Of a stretch of DNA of 64,000 nucleotides, positions 26,881 to 35,800 are shown piece after piece. The stretch is from Clostridium disporicum (GTDB taxonomy: Bacteria > Bacillota > Clostridia > Clostridiales > Clostridiaceae): NCBI RefSeq assembly GCF_001405015.1, contig NZ_CYZX01000009.1:80643-144642 (forward strand), written 5' to 3'. The translations under genes and the position numbers were made by a program. Under the pieces are notes generated by a model that was not told the origin of the DNA, did not search any database, and worked only from the letters and a program-made list of their open reading frames with translations. Every line of letters starts with the position of its first letter. Positions within the stretch are counted from its first letter, which is position 1.

Positions 26881-28155
26881 TTACTCCTGCTCTATATTAA
26901 TATTATACATAGTATAATTTCCAACAAAGTCAATTACTTTTATATTATAAGCTCCTTCCTCTAAATATATAGAAATCTTATTCTGTGACTCATCTACTTC
27001 AACATTATTAATATTATTATACTTATTTAAATCATCTATTGTACTTTTATAATCAATACCAGATAGGTTATCCTCTAAGAAAATATCTAATTTTCCGTTA
27101 TTAAGCTCACCATTTAATATTACTGGAGCTTCTTTATCTATATTAGTTATATTAATTTCTTTTAAAATTTCAAAATTATTATTATCTCTACTACAAACTA
27201 CTTTATATGTACCATTTTTATTTACAGTAAATACAGCTTTATTATTACTAAGATACTGTAGACTAATTAACTCATTATTTTGTGATATTACTTGTAAATC
27301 CTTACGCCCACTAAATACTAATTCAACCTCAATATCATCTTTTGAGAATCCTTTTTCATACTGTACTGATTCTATAACTATTGGCTCTTTCAATTCGTTA
27401 ACTTCATTAATTATAATAACAGATGACGTAACTATTGTTCCCGCTGCAATTCCACCAACAAAATAGCTTTTTAATGAACCACTTTTTAAAAATTCATTCT
27501 TGCTAATTAAATTTATAGTGGATGCATACGTTGTTTTAACTAATGTATTTGTAGCTAGTACCCCGAATAATGATGCTGTTAATACTCTACCATATCTCTT
27601 TGATAGTTTCTTCTTTAATAATATCTTTCCATTATGTAATCTACTCTTTACTGTTCCTTCAGCACAGCCTAATATTTCTCCTATTTCCTTGAGCTTATAA
27701 TTTCTAAAGTATTTTAAAATTATAACGGTTCTATATTTTTCATCTAAGTCCAATATATCATTCATTATTTCTTTACTTCTCTCATTATCTAAATACTTAG
27801 TAAGAGGATTATCTTCCTCTATCAATTTTGAACTTATCTCCTCATCACTCATAGAAATTGGTCTTTTATTTGCTTTTTGCAACTCTCTTATACTTTCATT
27901 GTAAGTAATTCTGTTTATCCATGATATAAACATCTTATTATCTTTTAATGAATTAATGTTTTTATGAATTAAAATGTATACATTCTGCACAACATCATGT
28001 AGTGTATCCTCATCTTTAATAATACTTAATGCCAAAAAATATACCTTTTTATAAGTAATTTTATAAATTGTATTAAATGAATAATCTATACCATTTTTAA
28101 CATCATCTATAGCTTTAAGCAATTCCTTGCTCTCAAACCCTATCTCGTATCTCAC
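26881..28155 (-). CDS. ECF-type sigma factor fused to membrane segments and an Ig-like extracytoplasmic tail
   Basis: A 424-residue protein. Its first 185 residues are an ECF-like sigma factor: region 2 at about 25-95 (LALSIIKDEDTLHDVVQNVY, ISWINRITYNESI), and region 4 at about 125-185 (LDLDEKYRTVIILKYFRNYK, IGEILGCAEGTVKSRLHNGK). Two hydrophobic segments follow (about 190-213, VLTASLFGVLATNTL; about 233-253, VGGIAAGTIVTSSVIII). A tail of about 170 residues comes last, with an Ig-like repeat (DKEAPVILNGELNNGKLDIF). ECF factors usually need a separate anti-sigma; here the sensor may be the protein's own tail. I prefer a GTG at 28155 preceded by GAGGTG; an upstream ATG would add four residues. 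It lies upstream of the surface-protein genes and may regulate them. Confidence 0.8.
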   Translation of the reverse strand: MRYEIGFESKELLKAIDDVKNGIDYSFNTIYKITYKKVYFLALSIIKDEDTLHDVVQNVYILIHKNINSLKDNKMFISWINRITYNESIRELQKANKRPISMSDEEISSKLIEEDNPLTKYLDNERSKEIMNDILDLDEKYRTVIILKYFRNYKLKEIGEILGCAEGTVKSRLHNGKILLKKKLSKRYGRVLTASLFGVLATNTLVKTTYASTINLISKNEFLKSGSLKSYFVGGIAAGTIVTSSVIIINEVNELKEPIVIESVQYEKGFSKDDIEVELVFSGRKDLQVISQNNELISLQYLSNNKAVFTVNKNGTYKVVCSRDNNNFEILKEINITNIDKEAPVILNGELNNGKLDIFLEDNLSGIDYKSTIDDLNKYNNINNVEVDESQNKISIYLEEGAYNIKVIDFVGNYTMYNINIEQE

Positions 28156-28380
28156 AATACACCTCATCAATTATGTTAATACAACCATTTATTTAAGTTA
28201 TTCACATAATAAAAGTATTATATTTATAAATATTCCATTAAATTATATATAAAAAACTATTTTGTTTCAAATATATATAATTTTATAAATTACAAATTAA
28301 CTGAATCTTTATTTACAATTTTTTTATATGAGATAATATTTTTTGCGTATGCTAGAAATTAATAATTTTAATTATTATCA

Positions 28381-28414
28381 AAAAAAGTATTGTGTAACCA
28401 CACAATACTTTTTT
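28381..28414 (-). terminator. Terminator of glucosaminidase-like gene 2
   Basis: AAAAAAGTATTGTGT and ACACAATACTTTTTT pair perfectly across the loop AACC, just after the stop at 28416. Confidence 0.9.
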
Positions 28415-28415
28415 G

Positions 28416-29264
28416 TTAAAGTTTTTGTATATAATTATCTTTTATAGAGTTAGCCCTTTCTAGTAACTCCATAGCTATTGTATTTATATTAAATGCCCAT
28501 TGATTACCCTCACAGTATCTAATATTCACATCATAGATACTCGACCCATTGTAATATGCTCCATCTTCAGATAAATACATTTCATCTATAAGACTTGCTA
28601 TATATTCTAGAGAATGATTCCAATCATCAAATGTCTCCCATCCTCCACTAGCTGATTTAACCCCTCCAATATTATTATTTAATACAGCTAAATCAGAAGT
28701 TCCATGACCTGATTCTTCAATGTTCAGAGCCATTAAGAATATAGCATTTACATTATGCTTATTTTCCATCTCATAATAAGAGCTAGCTAATACCTGTAAT
28801 TTCGATCCTTCTAGCAAATTATATATTTGCTCTATTGATAAATTACTTTTTTCTCTTAAATTATTTGGATTATATGTTATCTCTCTTTTTACATCTTTGC
28901 TTGCATATAATTCCTTAAACGAATTATCTCTATCACTAATACTTAATTTCAGATTATCTATCATTTCAAATAATCTGTATGCATCATTAATTCCGTTAAT
29001 ATTCTGTATCCTAGTGTCAGTATTAGTCTCTACCTCTTCTGGTATATCTATAATTACGCTAGCTTTAGTTGTCCCATCCTCAACAAAACCTTCATATACC
29101 TTTAAAGAATCATTATACCTAGTCTTACTTTCTAATGTGAGATTCCTAATCCCTGTTACTGGTTCTAACGTACTTTCTATAGTGCTTCCTGCTCCTGCCC
29201 CTGATAATAAGGTTACCATGTATATTGCACATAGAAATTTTGATACAACTATAATAAATAACAC
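28416..29264 (-). CDS. Secreted glucosaminidase-domain protein 2
   Basis: A 282-residue paralogue of the protein at 11057-11725, with about 60 extra residues between the signal peptide and the shared part. The shared region (about 130-275) has YNPNNLREKSNLSIEQIYNL, NAIFLMALNIEESGHG with the putative catalytic Glu, NNIGGVKSASGGWETF and EYIASLIDEMYLSE. It probably cleaves peptidoglycan glycan strands outside the cell. The start is unsure: the GTG used here overlaps the AAGGAG sequence, and no ATG with proper spacing exists before the hydrophobic segment. The true start may be a rare codon such as ATT, or the initiation region may be damaged. Confidence 0.75.
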   Translation of the reverse strand: MLFIIVVSKFLCAIYMVTLLSGAGAGSTIESTLEPVTGIRNLTLESKTRYNDSLKVYEGFVEDGTTKASVIIDIPEEVETNTDTRIQNINGINDAYRLFEMIDNLKLSISDRDNSFKELYASKDVKREITYNPNNLREKSNLSIEQIYNLLEGSKLQVLASSYYEMENKHNVNAIFLMALNIEESGHGTSDLAVLNNNIGGVKSASGGWETFDDWNHSLEYIASLIDEMYLSEDGAYYNGSSIYDVNIRYCEGNQWAFNINTIAMELLERANSIKDNYIQKL

Positions 29265-29556
29265 TCCTTTTCTAGAATAAAAGTTAATCTAAATACTGTC
29301 TTATTTATCGCAGTTGTTATTTTAAACACATATAAAAACATTTGTCAAACTGACATAACTGAAATTATCAAGAAATAATGATTATCCATAAATTGTTGAT
29401 TACGACTTCATAACTACTATAAGAAGCCTTAGAAGTTAGATAATATTTTGACAATCAACTTTGTGAACTTTTTGTGAACGACGTATAAAATTGTTCATTT
29501 ACTATATATAAAATTCATCTTATACAACCAATAAACATCAATAATATGTAAATTTA

Positions 29557-29765
29557 TGGGTTGTGTAAAATAGAAAATATGCGTAAGTAGAAGAAACTAT
29601 CTCTATATTACTTCAGACTAAATATCTTCATGAAAAAGAGATTCTAAGGTTAAAAAGACTTAAAGATAGACTCCATAAGGAATCTATAAATAAAAAAGCT
29701 AAAAAATTAAGTAAAGCTGTAACTAAAAAAATGAGTTGTATCAAAATAGTTTCTGATACAACCCA
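29557..29765 (+). mobile_element. Possible 209-bp remnant of an insertion element
   Basis: Near-identical inverted ends TGGGTTGTGT (29557-29566) and the complement of ATACAACCCA (29756-29765) bound a stretch. It holds a short basic open frame (EKEILRLKRLKDRLHKESIN) ending at a TAA near the right end. This could be an internally deleted insertion sequence; mutator-type (IS256-like) elements often have TTTACACAA-like ends. No start codon or catalytic residue is present. It could instead be a decayed gene tail with a terminator, since the right end also forms a GTTGTATCA/TGATACAAC hairpin. Confidence 0.35.
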
Positions 29766-29801
29766 CTAATAATTAAATTATTTAAAAATGTAACTATATT
29801 A

Positions 29802-30197
29802 CTATAATAATTTTTCTAAATTATCTACTAATTCACCAATAGCATCAACATAATATTTTACAATTCTATCAGCTACTTCATCAGCTAAGTTTTCATTATA
29901 TATATGAGATGTTGAATTTCTATCTTCTAAAAGATTAATCCATACCTTATCATCAGATATTAAATTATTAACATAAGCCTTTTTAAATATAGTTCTTGGA
30001 AAGGAATTTTCTAAAGTTACTCCAAGATATTTCATAAACTCTCTAAGTGTCTTATGTGTAAGCTCATAAGTAAATTCAAATCTTTGAATTAAACTATCCC
30101 TTATTATATCATCTTTTCCATCATATAAATCACTAACTTCTTTTAGCCTACTATATGCTTTTTTTAAGTTCATATATTTAAAATCAATACTTCTCAT
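29802..30197 (-). CDS. HepT-like HEPN ribonuclease toxin
   Basis: A 131-residue helical protein of the HI0074/HEPN family, long called nucleotidyltransferase substrate-binding protein. The RX4HXY motif is present as RNSTSHIY near residue 96; Arg and His form the RNase site in HepT toxins and the Tyr is the site modified by the partner. Other family segments are FEFTYELTHKTLREFMKY and NSFPRTIFKKAY. It overlaps the upstream mntA-like gene by 14 bp, so the two are translationally coupled. Together they form a type VII toxin-antitoxin pair. AAGGGA precedes the ATG. Confidence 0.85.
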   Translation of the reverse strand: MRSIDFKYMNLKKAYSRLKEVSDLYDGKDDIIRDSLIQRFEFTYELTHKTLREFMKYLGVTLENSFPRTIFKKAYVNNLISDDKVWINLLEDRNSTSHIYNENLADEVADRIVKYYVDAIGELVDNLEKLL

Positions 30198-30474
30198 ATA
30201 TAATAATCCCTTCCTTATTGACCTGATTTATAAATAATTCATCACTAACTGATTTCATATCTGAAAAATCAAATTCTAATAATGTGGTGGTATTATTCTC
30301 TATATCTTCTATAAATTCTGATATAGATGCTTCACTATATATAGCTAAATCTATATCGCTTCTATCTCCATTATCTTTCCTAGCTCTTGAACCAAATAAA
30401 ATGACTTTATTTATTTCATTATGTTTTTTCGAAATCTCTACTATTTCTTCTAATACTACTTTATCTAAATTCAT
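30184..30474 (-). CDS. MntA-like nucleotidyltransferase antitoxin
   Basis: A 96-residue minimal nucleotidyltransferase. The active-site motif GSX10DXD is complete as GSRARKDNGDRSDID near residue 30, followed by the usual beta strand LAIYSEASIS. In known MntA/HepT pairs this enzyme adds AMP units to the HEPN toxin and silences it. The start at 30474 has AGGTG 6 nt upstream; a GTG three codons earlier overlaps that site. The gene order (mntA then hepT, overlapping) matches the known systems. Confidence 0.85.
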   Translation of the reverse strand: MNLDKVVLEEIVEISKKHNEINKVILFGSRARKDNGDRSDIDLAIYSEASISEFIEDIENNTTTLLEFDFSDMKSVSDELFINQVNKEGIIIYEKY

Positions 30475-30542
30475 AATTAGCACCTACTACTACATACTTT
30501 ATTTCTATTATATATCAGCGATACTTAATTATAAATGAGTTT

Positions 30543-30695
30543 TTAATTCATCATTATATAGAATTTAATTCTTTCTTCTAACATATCTAAATATACATTA
30601 GAATTTCTACTTTCTCCAAATACTGTTGTTTTTTTATATTCATTATTAAATTTATTATATGTATCTTTAATCTTCAAAAATATTTTGTTCTTCAT
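30543..30695 (-). CDS. Small protein of unknown function
   Basis: A 50-residue frame (MKNKIFLKIKDTYNKFNNEY...) with a good AAGGAG 9 nt before the ATG. A longer version to 30746 lacks a ribosome-binding site. No domain is recognised. It sits just downstream of a zinc-ribbon mini-protein and may be cotranscribed with it. Confidence 0.4.
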   Translation of the reverse strand: MKNKIFLKIKDTYNKFNNEYKKTTVFGESRNSNVYLDMLEERIKFYIMMN

Positions 30696-30774
30696 AGTTA
30701 TATCAACTCCTTCAACTGAAATTATTGACACAACTTTTAAGTTCAAATCACTCTTATATATTTTTTAATATATA

Positions 30775-30957
30775 CTATACTTCATTTTCTTTTTTCTTTG
30801 CATTATTAAAAAGTTCAATTATTTGCATTCTATCTCTTATGCTATACTCTTTAACTAAGAAACTCTCTTCATTTTCCCCTATAATAACTTCTTTACCACA
30901 ATTAGAACAAAACTTGATAGTAAAATCTAACTCTTTGCCACATCTTACACAATGCAT
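30775..30957 (-). CDS. Zinc-ribbon mini-protein
   Basis: A 60-residue protein with two CxxC knuckles (MHCVRCGKEL and FCSNCGKEV), a zinc-ribbon fold of the type often found at the N-terminus of membrane or regulatory proteins, followed by a charged helix. There is no membrane segment. GGGGGA lies 12 nt before the ATG, a rather long spacing. It may be the surviving start of a larger zinc-ribbon protein. Confidence 0.5.
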   Translation of the reverse strand: MHCVRCGKELDFTIKFCSNCGKEVIIGENEESFLVKEYSIRDRMQIIELFNNAKKKENEV

Positions 30958-31198
30958 ACTTTTTTATTTCCCCCATTAAATTAACTATTACTTCTAAATT
31001 AGACTGTTTAATATTTAACTTTGTTCCATCATTATACGTATAATTCAAAGAAATACCTTTCATAAAAATCATACTTTATATTATTCATTTACCAGTGAAA
31101 TATATGATTAATATGAATTTATTTATATTTTTCTTAAATTTAAATAGTAAAATTTTTAACTTCCATCATATTTATTAAATGAGAGTAAAAATTAATAA

Positions 31199-31238
31199 TT
31201 TCCACTAATATATTATAACTATATATTCTACGTGGAAA
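31199..31238 (+). promoter_or_regulatory. Inverted repeat around the promoter of the 77-residue protein
   Basis: TTTCCAC and GTGGAAA flank an AT-rich stretch with -10-like TATAAC and TATATT, 20-55 bp before the start of the small protein at 31257. This is a plausible operator, perhaps for the encoded protein itself. Confidence 0.4.
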
Positions 31239-31256
31239 CAAATTAGGAGGTTAAAA

Positions 31257-31490
31257 ATGAATAATATTATTTTTAAAAAAGAAAGATTTGATGGAAACTT
31301 TAACGGGACAACTCCTCCAATTGATGGTGAATACTTTACTATCAAAAGAGGCTATAAACTAAGACCATCCACATTAAGAAGATTACATGAGATAAAGGCA
31401 GGTCATAGTGACATAAATATTTATATGAATACTATAATTGATAATGCCATAAATCATTACTATGAAGATGTATTTTTAAAGAAATATTAG
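31257..31490 (+). CDS. Small protein, possibly ribbon-helix-helix-like
   Basis: A 77-residue protein I do not firmly recognise. The segment YFTIKRGYKLRPSTLRRL, then HEIKAGHSDINIYMNTIIDN, suggests a beta strand followed by two helices, as in ribbon-helix-helix DNA-binding proteins that act as repressors of plasmid or toxin genes. AGGAGG lies 8 nt before the ATG. An inverted repeat lies in its promoter region and a strong terminator follows, so it is a complete one-gene unit. It is divergent from the zinc-ribbon gene. Confidence 0.5.
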   Translation: MNNIIFKKERFDGNFNGTTPPIDGEYFTIKRGYKLRPSTLRRLHEIKAGHSDINIYMNTIIDNAINHYYEDVFLKKY

Positions 31491-31532
31491 ATACAAAATA
31501 ATGATGAATATAAATTAATAGTTAAGATTACT

Positions 31533-31574
31533 AAAAAACCTCTATTAGATTTTTGTGTCTAATAGAGGTTTTTT
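31533..31574. terminator. Strong bidirectional terminator
   Basis: AAAAAACCTCTATTAGA and TCTAATAGAGGTTTTTT form a perfect 17-bp stem 42 bp after the 77-residue gene, with T-runs in both directions. Confidence 0.9.
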
Positions 31575-31602
31575 CTATCTAAATACTTGTACCTGGTAAT
31601 AC

Positions 31603-31623
31603 TCTGGACCTCAGAGGTCCAGA
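31603..31623. repeat. GGACC palindrome after the DUF2922 gene
   Basis: TCTGGACCTC, one base, GAGGTCCAGA: a perfect 10-bp inverted repeat with a single-base centre. A related long hairpin lies at 42148-42189, and a half-copy (AAGGTCCAG) at 32014-32022. Confidence 0.7.
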
Positions 31624-31645
31624 ATATGTCATAGCCATCTAGACC

Positions 31646-31861
31646 TTAAATATCAAAAGAAGTAACTTGTCTTTCAGTTATCTTAGCTGCATACTTGCTG
31701 ACTATAGAACCTTTTTTACTTATAAAAATATCATTTTCTAAAATAATATCCATTAAAGCAGATACCTCTTCACTATTAAGATTTGTTCTAACACCAGATA
31801 TAGATAACGAATATTTTTCGTCAGTTTCAGTTAAAAAAGTCATTGATAAAGTATATTCCAT
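31646..31861 (-). CDS. DUF2922 family protein
   Basis: A 71-residue protein matching the DUF2922 pattern: an N-terminal strand pair (YTLSMTFLTETDEKYSLSIS), then NLNSEEVSALMDIILENDIF and a last part with KITERQVTSFDI. The function of the family is unknown. AAGGGGG precedes the ATG. It is the last of three small genes (YvrJ, DUF1659, DUF2922) in the same direction. Confidence 0.85.
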   Translation of the reverse strand: MEYTLSMTFLTETDEKYSLSISGVRTNLNSEEVSALMDIILENDIFISKKGSIVSKYAAKITERQVTSFDI

Positions 31862-31910
31862 AATTTATTCCCCCTTAAGTAATATTTAAAATTTTAATTT
31901 TGTTTAGTAG

Positions 31911-32033
31911 AAGTTAAGTGAAAGTCCAAATCTCTGATTTGGTAACTTGAACTTACACTGTAAGTGTACACCTACGAACATATATGAATAGGTGATTCCT
32001 TTATAAGCCCTCTAAGGTCCAGTTATTTGAAAA
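31911..32033 (-). repeat. Mini-hairpin array after the DUF1659 gene
   Basis: Perfect triloop hairpins CCAAATCTCTGATTTGG (31926-31942) and ACTTACACTGTAAGT (31951-31965) are joined by TAACTTGA and flanked by AAGTGAAAGT. A CACCTA/TAGGTG stem follows at 31970-31995. The AAGTGAAA-type linker matches the insertions inside the broken galU at 46911 and 47105. The group fills the gap behind the stop codon of the DUF1659 gene. Confidence 0.75.
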
Positions 32034-32258
32034 TTAGTTGCTTTGTATTATTGATGTTTCATTTAAGTAATAAGCAACAGCGTCATCTCTAAGAACTGTC
32101 TTTATACCTTCTGCTACAGCAAAAATAGCTTCAGCAGAAGTGCTACCTTTTATATTTGCAAAAGATTTTGTCTTATAAAGCGTATTCCCTTCATCGTCAA
32201 TTCCGTTTTCAAGTTTAAAAGCTAATGATACTTTTTGTAATTCTTTATTGGCTGCCAT
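32034..32258 (-). CDS. DUF1659 family protein
   Basis: A 74-residue protein of the DUF1659 type: LAFKLENGIDDEGNTLYKTK, then SFANIKGSTSAEAIFAVAEG and a last helix. The function of the family is unknown; it is regularly found beside DUF2922 and YvrJ genes in clostridia and bacilli. GGGGGA precedes the ATG. A mini-hairpin array fills the space to the DUF2922 gene. Confidence 0.85.
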   Translation of the reverse strand: MAANKELQKVSLAFKLENGIDDEGNTLYKTKSFANIKGSTSAEAIFAVAEGIKTVLRDDAVAYYLNETSIIQSN

Positions 32259-32324
32259 TTAGCATTCCCCCTTTTTTCTTTCTTCACTTAATAAATATGA
32301 TGTAATATAAATGTTTTACTGAAT

Positions 32325-32516
32325 TTAATAAATTCTTTTATTTAATTCTTCATTTTCTATTACAATACCAAGCTTAGTAGAAACTATAGTGTTGAGCTTA
32401 TTAATAGAGTAAGTTAAAGTCATTATCTGCTTTTCAAGTCTAATTAATAAATATGCACTTATAGCTACTGGAAAGCCAACATTAGCAATTAGATTTAATA
32501 AATCATTAATTTCCAT
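32325..32516 (-). CDS. YvrJ family protein
   Basis: A 63-residue protein with one membrane segment near the N-terminus (LLNLIANVGFPVAISAYLLI) and a coiled tail (RLEKQIMTLTYSINKL), which is the YvrJ pattern. In Bacillus the family name gene lies beside a sigma factor locus. AAGGAGG lies before the ATG. First gene of the YvrJ-DUF1659-DUF2922 trio. Confidence 0.85.
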   Translation of the reverse strand: MEINDLLNLIANVGFPVAISAYLLIRLEKQIMTLTYSINKLNTIVSTKLGIVIENEELNKRIY

Positions 32517-32661
32517 AAGACAAACCTCCTTAATTATTCTGTTAAGTAAAGCTATTGATGTGTAATAATCTCTAACAGAAACTTAATTTTAAATTTGTTT
32601 CTACTTATTAAATATGATATTTAAAGATATAATTACTGAATCTTATTAAATTTTATAAATA

Positions 32662-32694
32662 AAAAGCCCTGTGCATTACATGCACAGAGCTTTC
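32662..32694 (-). terminator. Terminator of the 1790-residue surface-protein gene
   Basis: On the minus strand AAAGC-CTGTGCAT pairs with ATGCACAG-GCTTT around a 3-nt loop, followed by TTTTTATTTAT. Similar GTGCA-type hairpins end the genes at 39103 and 43871. Confidence 0.85.
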
Positions 32695-32825
32695 TTGAAA
32701 AATTCATAATTTATACTGATATTTAATATCTTCCTAAATAAAAAATTATTACTTTTCTTTAAGTTTTAGATTATAAAAACAGTATACATATTTAATGAAA
32801 GTCATTTAAATTTATATACCTCTAA

Positions 32826-35800
32826 TTATATTTTCTTCTTTTTCTTATATATTGTTAATCCGGCACCTACTGCTATAAGTATAATTGCTATTAACCACAT
32901 ATAATTCTCTTGTCCTGTAGTTGGTATACTATTACTTTCATTGTTTTGATTATTACTTCCATTTTGATTATTAGAAGAATTATTGTTATTTTCACCTGGT
33001 TTTACAATTATAGTGTTATCATCACCTTGCTCGTTATTATCTCCGCTTGGCGTATCAGTTTCTGTATCACCACTACCTGGCTTGCTATTATCTCCACCTG
33101 GTGTATCCGTTCCTGTGTTACCATCACCTGGCTTGTTATTATCTCCGCTTGGTGTATCAGTTCCTGCGTTACCATCACCTGGCTTGTTATTATCTCCGCT
33201 TGGTGTATCAGTTCCCGCATTACCATCACCTGGTTTGTTATTATCTCCACTTGGCGTATCAGTTTCTGTATCACCATCACCTGGTTTGTTATTATCTCCG
33301 CTTGGCGTATCAGTTTCTGTATCACCATTACCTGGCTTGTTATTATCTCCACCCGGTGTATCAGGCTCTGTATTACCCTCATCTGGATTGTTATTATCTC
33401 CACCTGGTGTATCTGGATCTGTATTACCCTCACCTGGATTGTTATTATCTCCACCTGGTGTATCTGGATCTGTATTACCCTCACCTGGATTGTTATTATC
33501 TCCACCTGGTGTATCTGGATCTGTATTACCCTCACCTGAATTGTTATTATCTCCACCTGGCTCATTATTTTCTGATTCAACTACAGTCACCTTACAAATA
33601 TCTGTAAATTCGCCATCACGAGTTATAACCTTAATTTCTGTTGTTCCAGGTCCTTTGGCCTCAACATTTCCATTTTGATCAACTATAGCTACTTTATTAT
33701 CCGCACATTGCCATATAACACCTTTATTACTAGCATTCTCTGGATAAACATTTGCTTCTAGTTTATATGTCTTAGAATCTGCTAAATTTAAAGTTATATC
33801 CTTACTTGGAGTTATTTCAACACCTGTTACTTTAATGATTGTAATATCTGGTCCTGGTTCTCCATCATAAGATTCAAATTCTTTAGAATCAATAACTACT
33901 GACTCTACATTATTTGCTTTGATTCTTTCCTCTTCAAGACAATCTACCTTAATATAGTAAGATTTATATCTCTCACCATTATAATTGATATTATTTTTAT
34001 CTACTGAATATCTATATAAATAATCTTCTTCACTAGTCATTAAGCCAATATTCTTCATATCTAACACAATTCCATCTTCTCTATCTTCAATTATACTTAT
34101 AGCTGCATTTGCAGGAATAGCACTAGCATTAGATACAGTTGCATCAATAATAATTTGATCTCCTATTTCATAAGTTTTTACTTTAACTTTAACATCAGTA
34201 TATCCTATAGTTGTTTCTCTTGAATTATCATCTAAATTCTTCTCACCTTCAGCCTCAATCTTTATAACTAAATCTTTTTTTCCAGTAATATCTCCTACAT
34301 TAACAATATCAGATATTTCTGTGCTTTCACCAACAGCTATATTACATTCAACATTCTTTTCACTTATAAGTACGTTTGATGTATCATACACTGCAAGCTT
34401 AAAGTTAGTTATATCCTTTAATCCATTATTCTTTACAAGTATATCGATTGGCTGATTAACTCCATCTCTAATAGTTTCATCACAGTTAACAGCCTCTAAA
34501 GCTATATCATTATTAAATCCATCAATATAAGCTACTAACTTATGAATTTCATCTTCATCACTTTCGTTTACAAGGTTCATAACTATATTCCACTTTCCAT
34601 CAGCACTTACACATCCATCATAATTTGTTATAGCTTCTGTAGCTTCATATACCTTTACTGGTTTGCTCCATCCATCATCTTGTCTTACACTTGCTCTTAT
34701 TGAATCTAACTCTTCAGTTACAGAATCAAGCCATATTACAATTTCTCTACCATCATGATTTATGATATTATAGTTTTGAGTAATATATTTTATACCTTCT
34801 GCTAAAATAGTCTTTTTTGCAAAATCATAACTCATTAGATCATTATTTGAGTACCAGTATAATTTTCCATCATAGAAAGTTGGATTAAATTCAGCAACTT
34901 CATTACTTGTAATCTGAGTAATATTATCATCAGTAGCTAACATTATTTCAATATCATCATAAGTAGAAATGTTATTATCAGTATCTACCCCATATGCAAC
35001 ATTTAGCTTATTATTAACTATTGAACTATCAATGCTTGAAATATTGCTATTAACATCAACAAGAACCTCTGGCTTTGACCATACATTGTTCTTTTTACTT
35101 GAGGTATATACTATTTCATTATCTATTGAATCTTCAAAAATATTACTATCGCTACTTACCCAAGATACATAAATTTCATCATTATCTATAGCTATAGAAG
35201 GAGACATATCAAGTCTTTCATTATTAGTTAAATATTTAAAATCAACAAAACTATTTGTATTATTATCCCATCTAGCAAATGCTATTTCAGATAATTCCAA
35301 TGCTTTATTAATTTGATTTTCTAAATCATCTCCATCATTAGGCAATTCTTTAGCTGCCTTTTGCCATACTAAATATAATTCATCATTATAAGCTTTTAAA
35401 ACAGCATCAAAATCAGGAGCTCCATTATTCCATACATCCTTAGCTTCACTCCATACCCCTTCTTCACATACGGAGTAAACTAACTTACTTCTGTTATTAT
35501 CATTTCTACTAGGATCATCTACTTGATATACTGCTATCTGCTTATCCCCAATAGTTTCAATATTTTGAGAACTACTAGGTAGCAATACATTTTCTAATAC
35601 TAATAAATTTTCATCAGATATATCATTTAGACTTACTGCTCCATCCTTCTCTAAATAACTTCTATCAAGCTTAACAAAATTCTCTGAATTATAAACTGCT
35701 GCCGATGGATTTCCTTCTAATATTTTCTTACGTCCATAATAATTATCTACTACTACCCATGTCCCTTTTATAGATGGTGTTTCAGCAGTAAATACAAACA

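Noticed and set aside
32910..33678. Long open frames on both strands and in other frames across the 51-bp repeats
   Set aside because: They arise because the repeat length is a multiple of three and stop-free in other frames; the minus-strand frame with signal peptide and sorting signal is the real gene.
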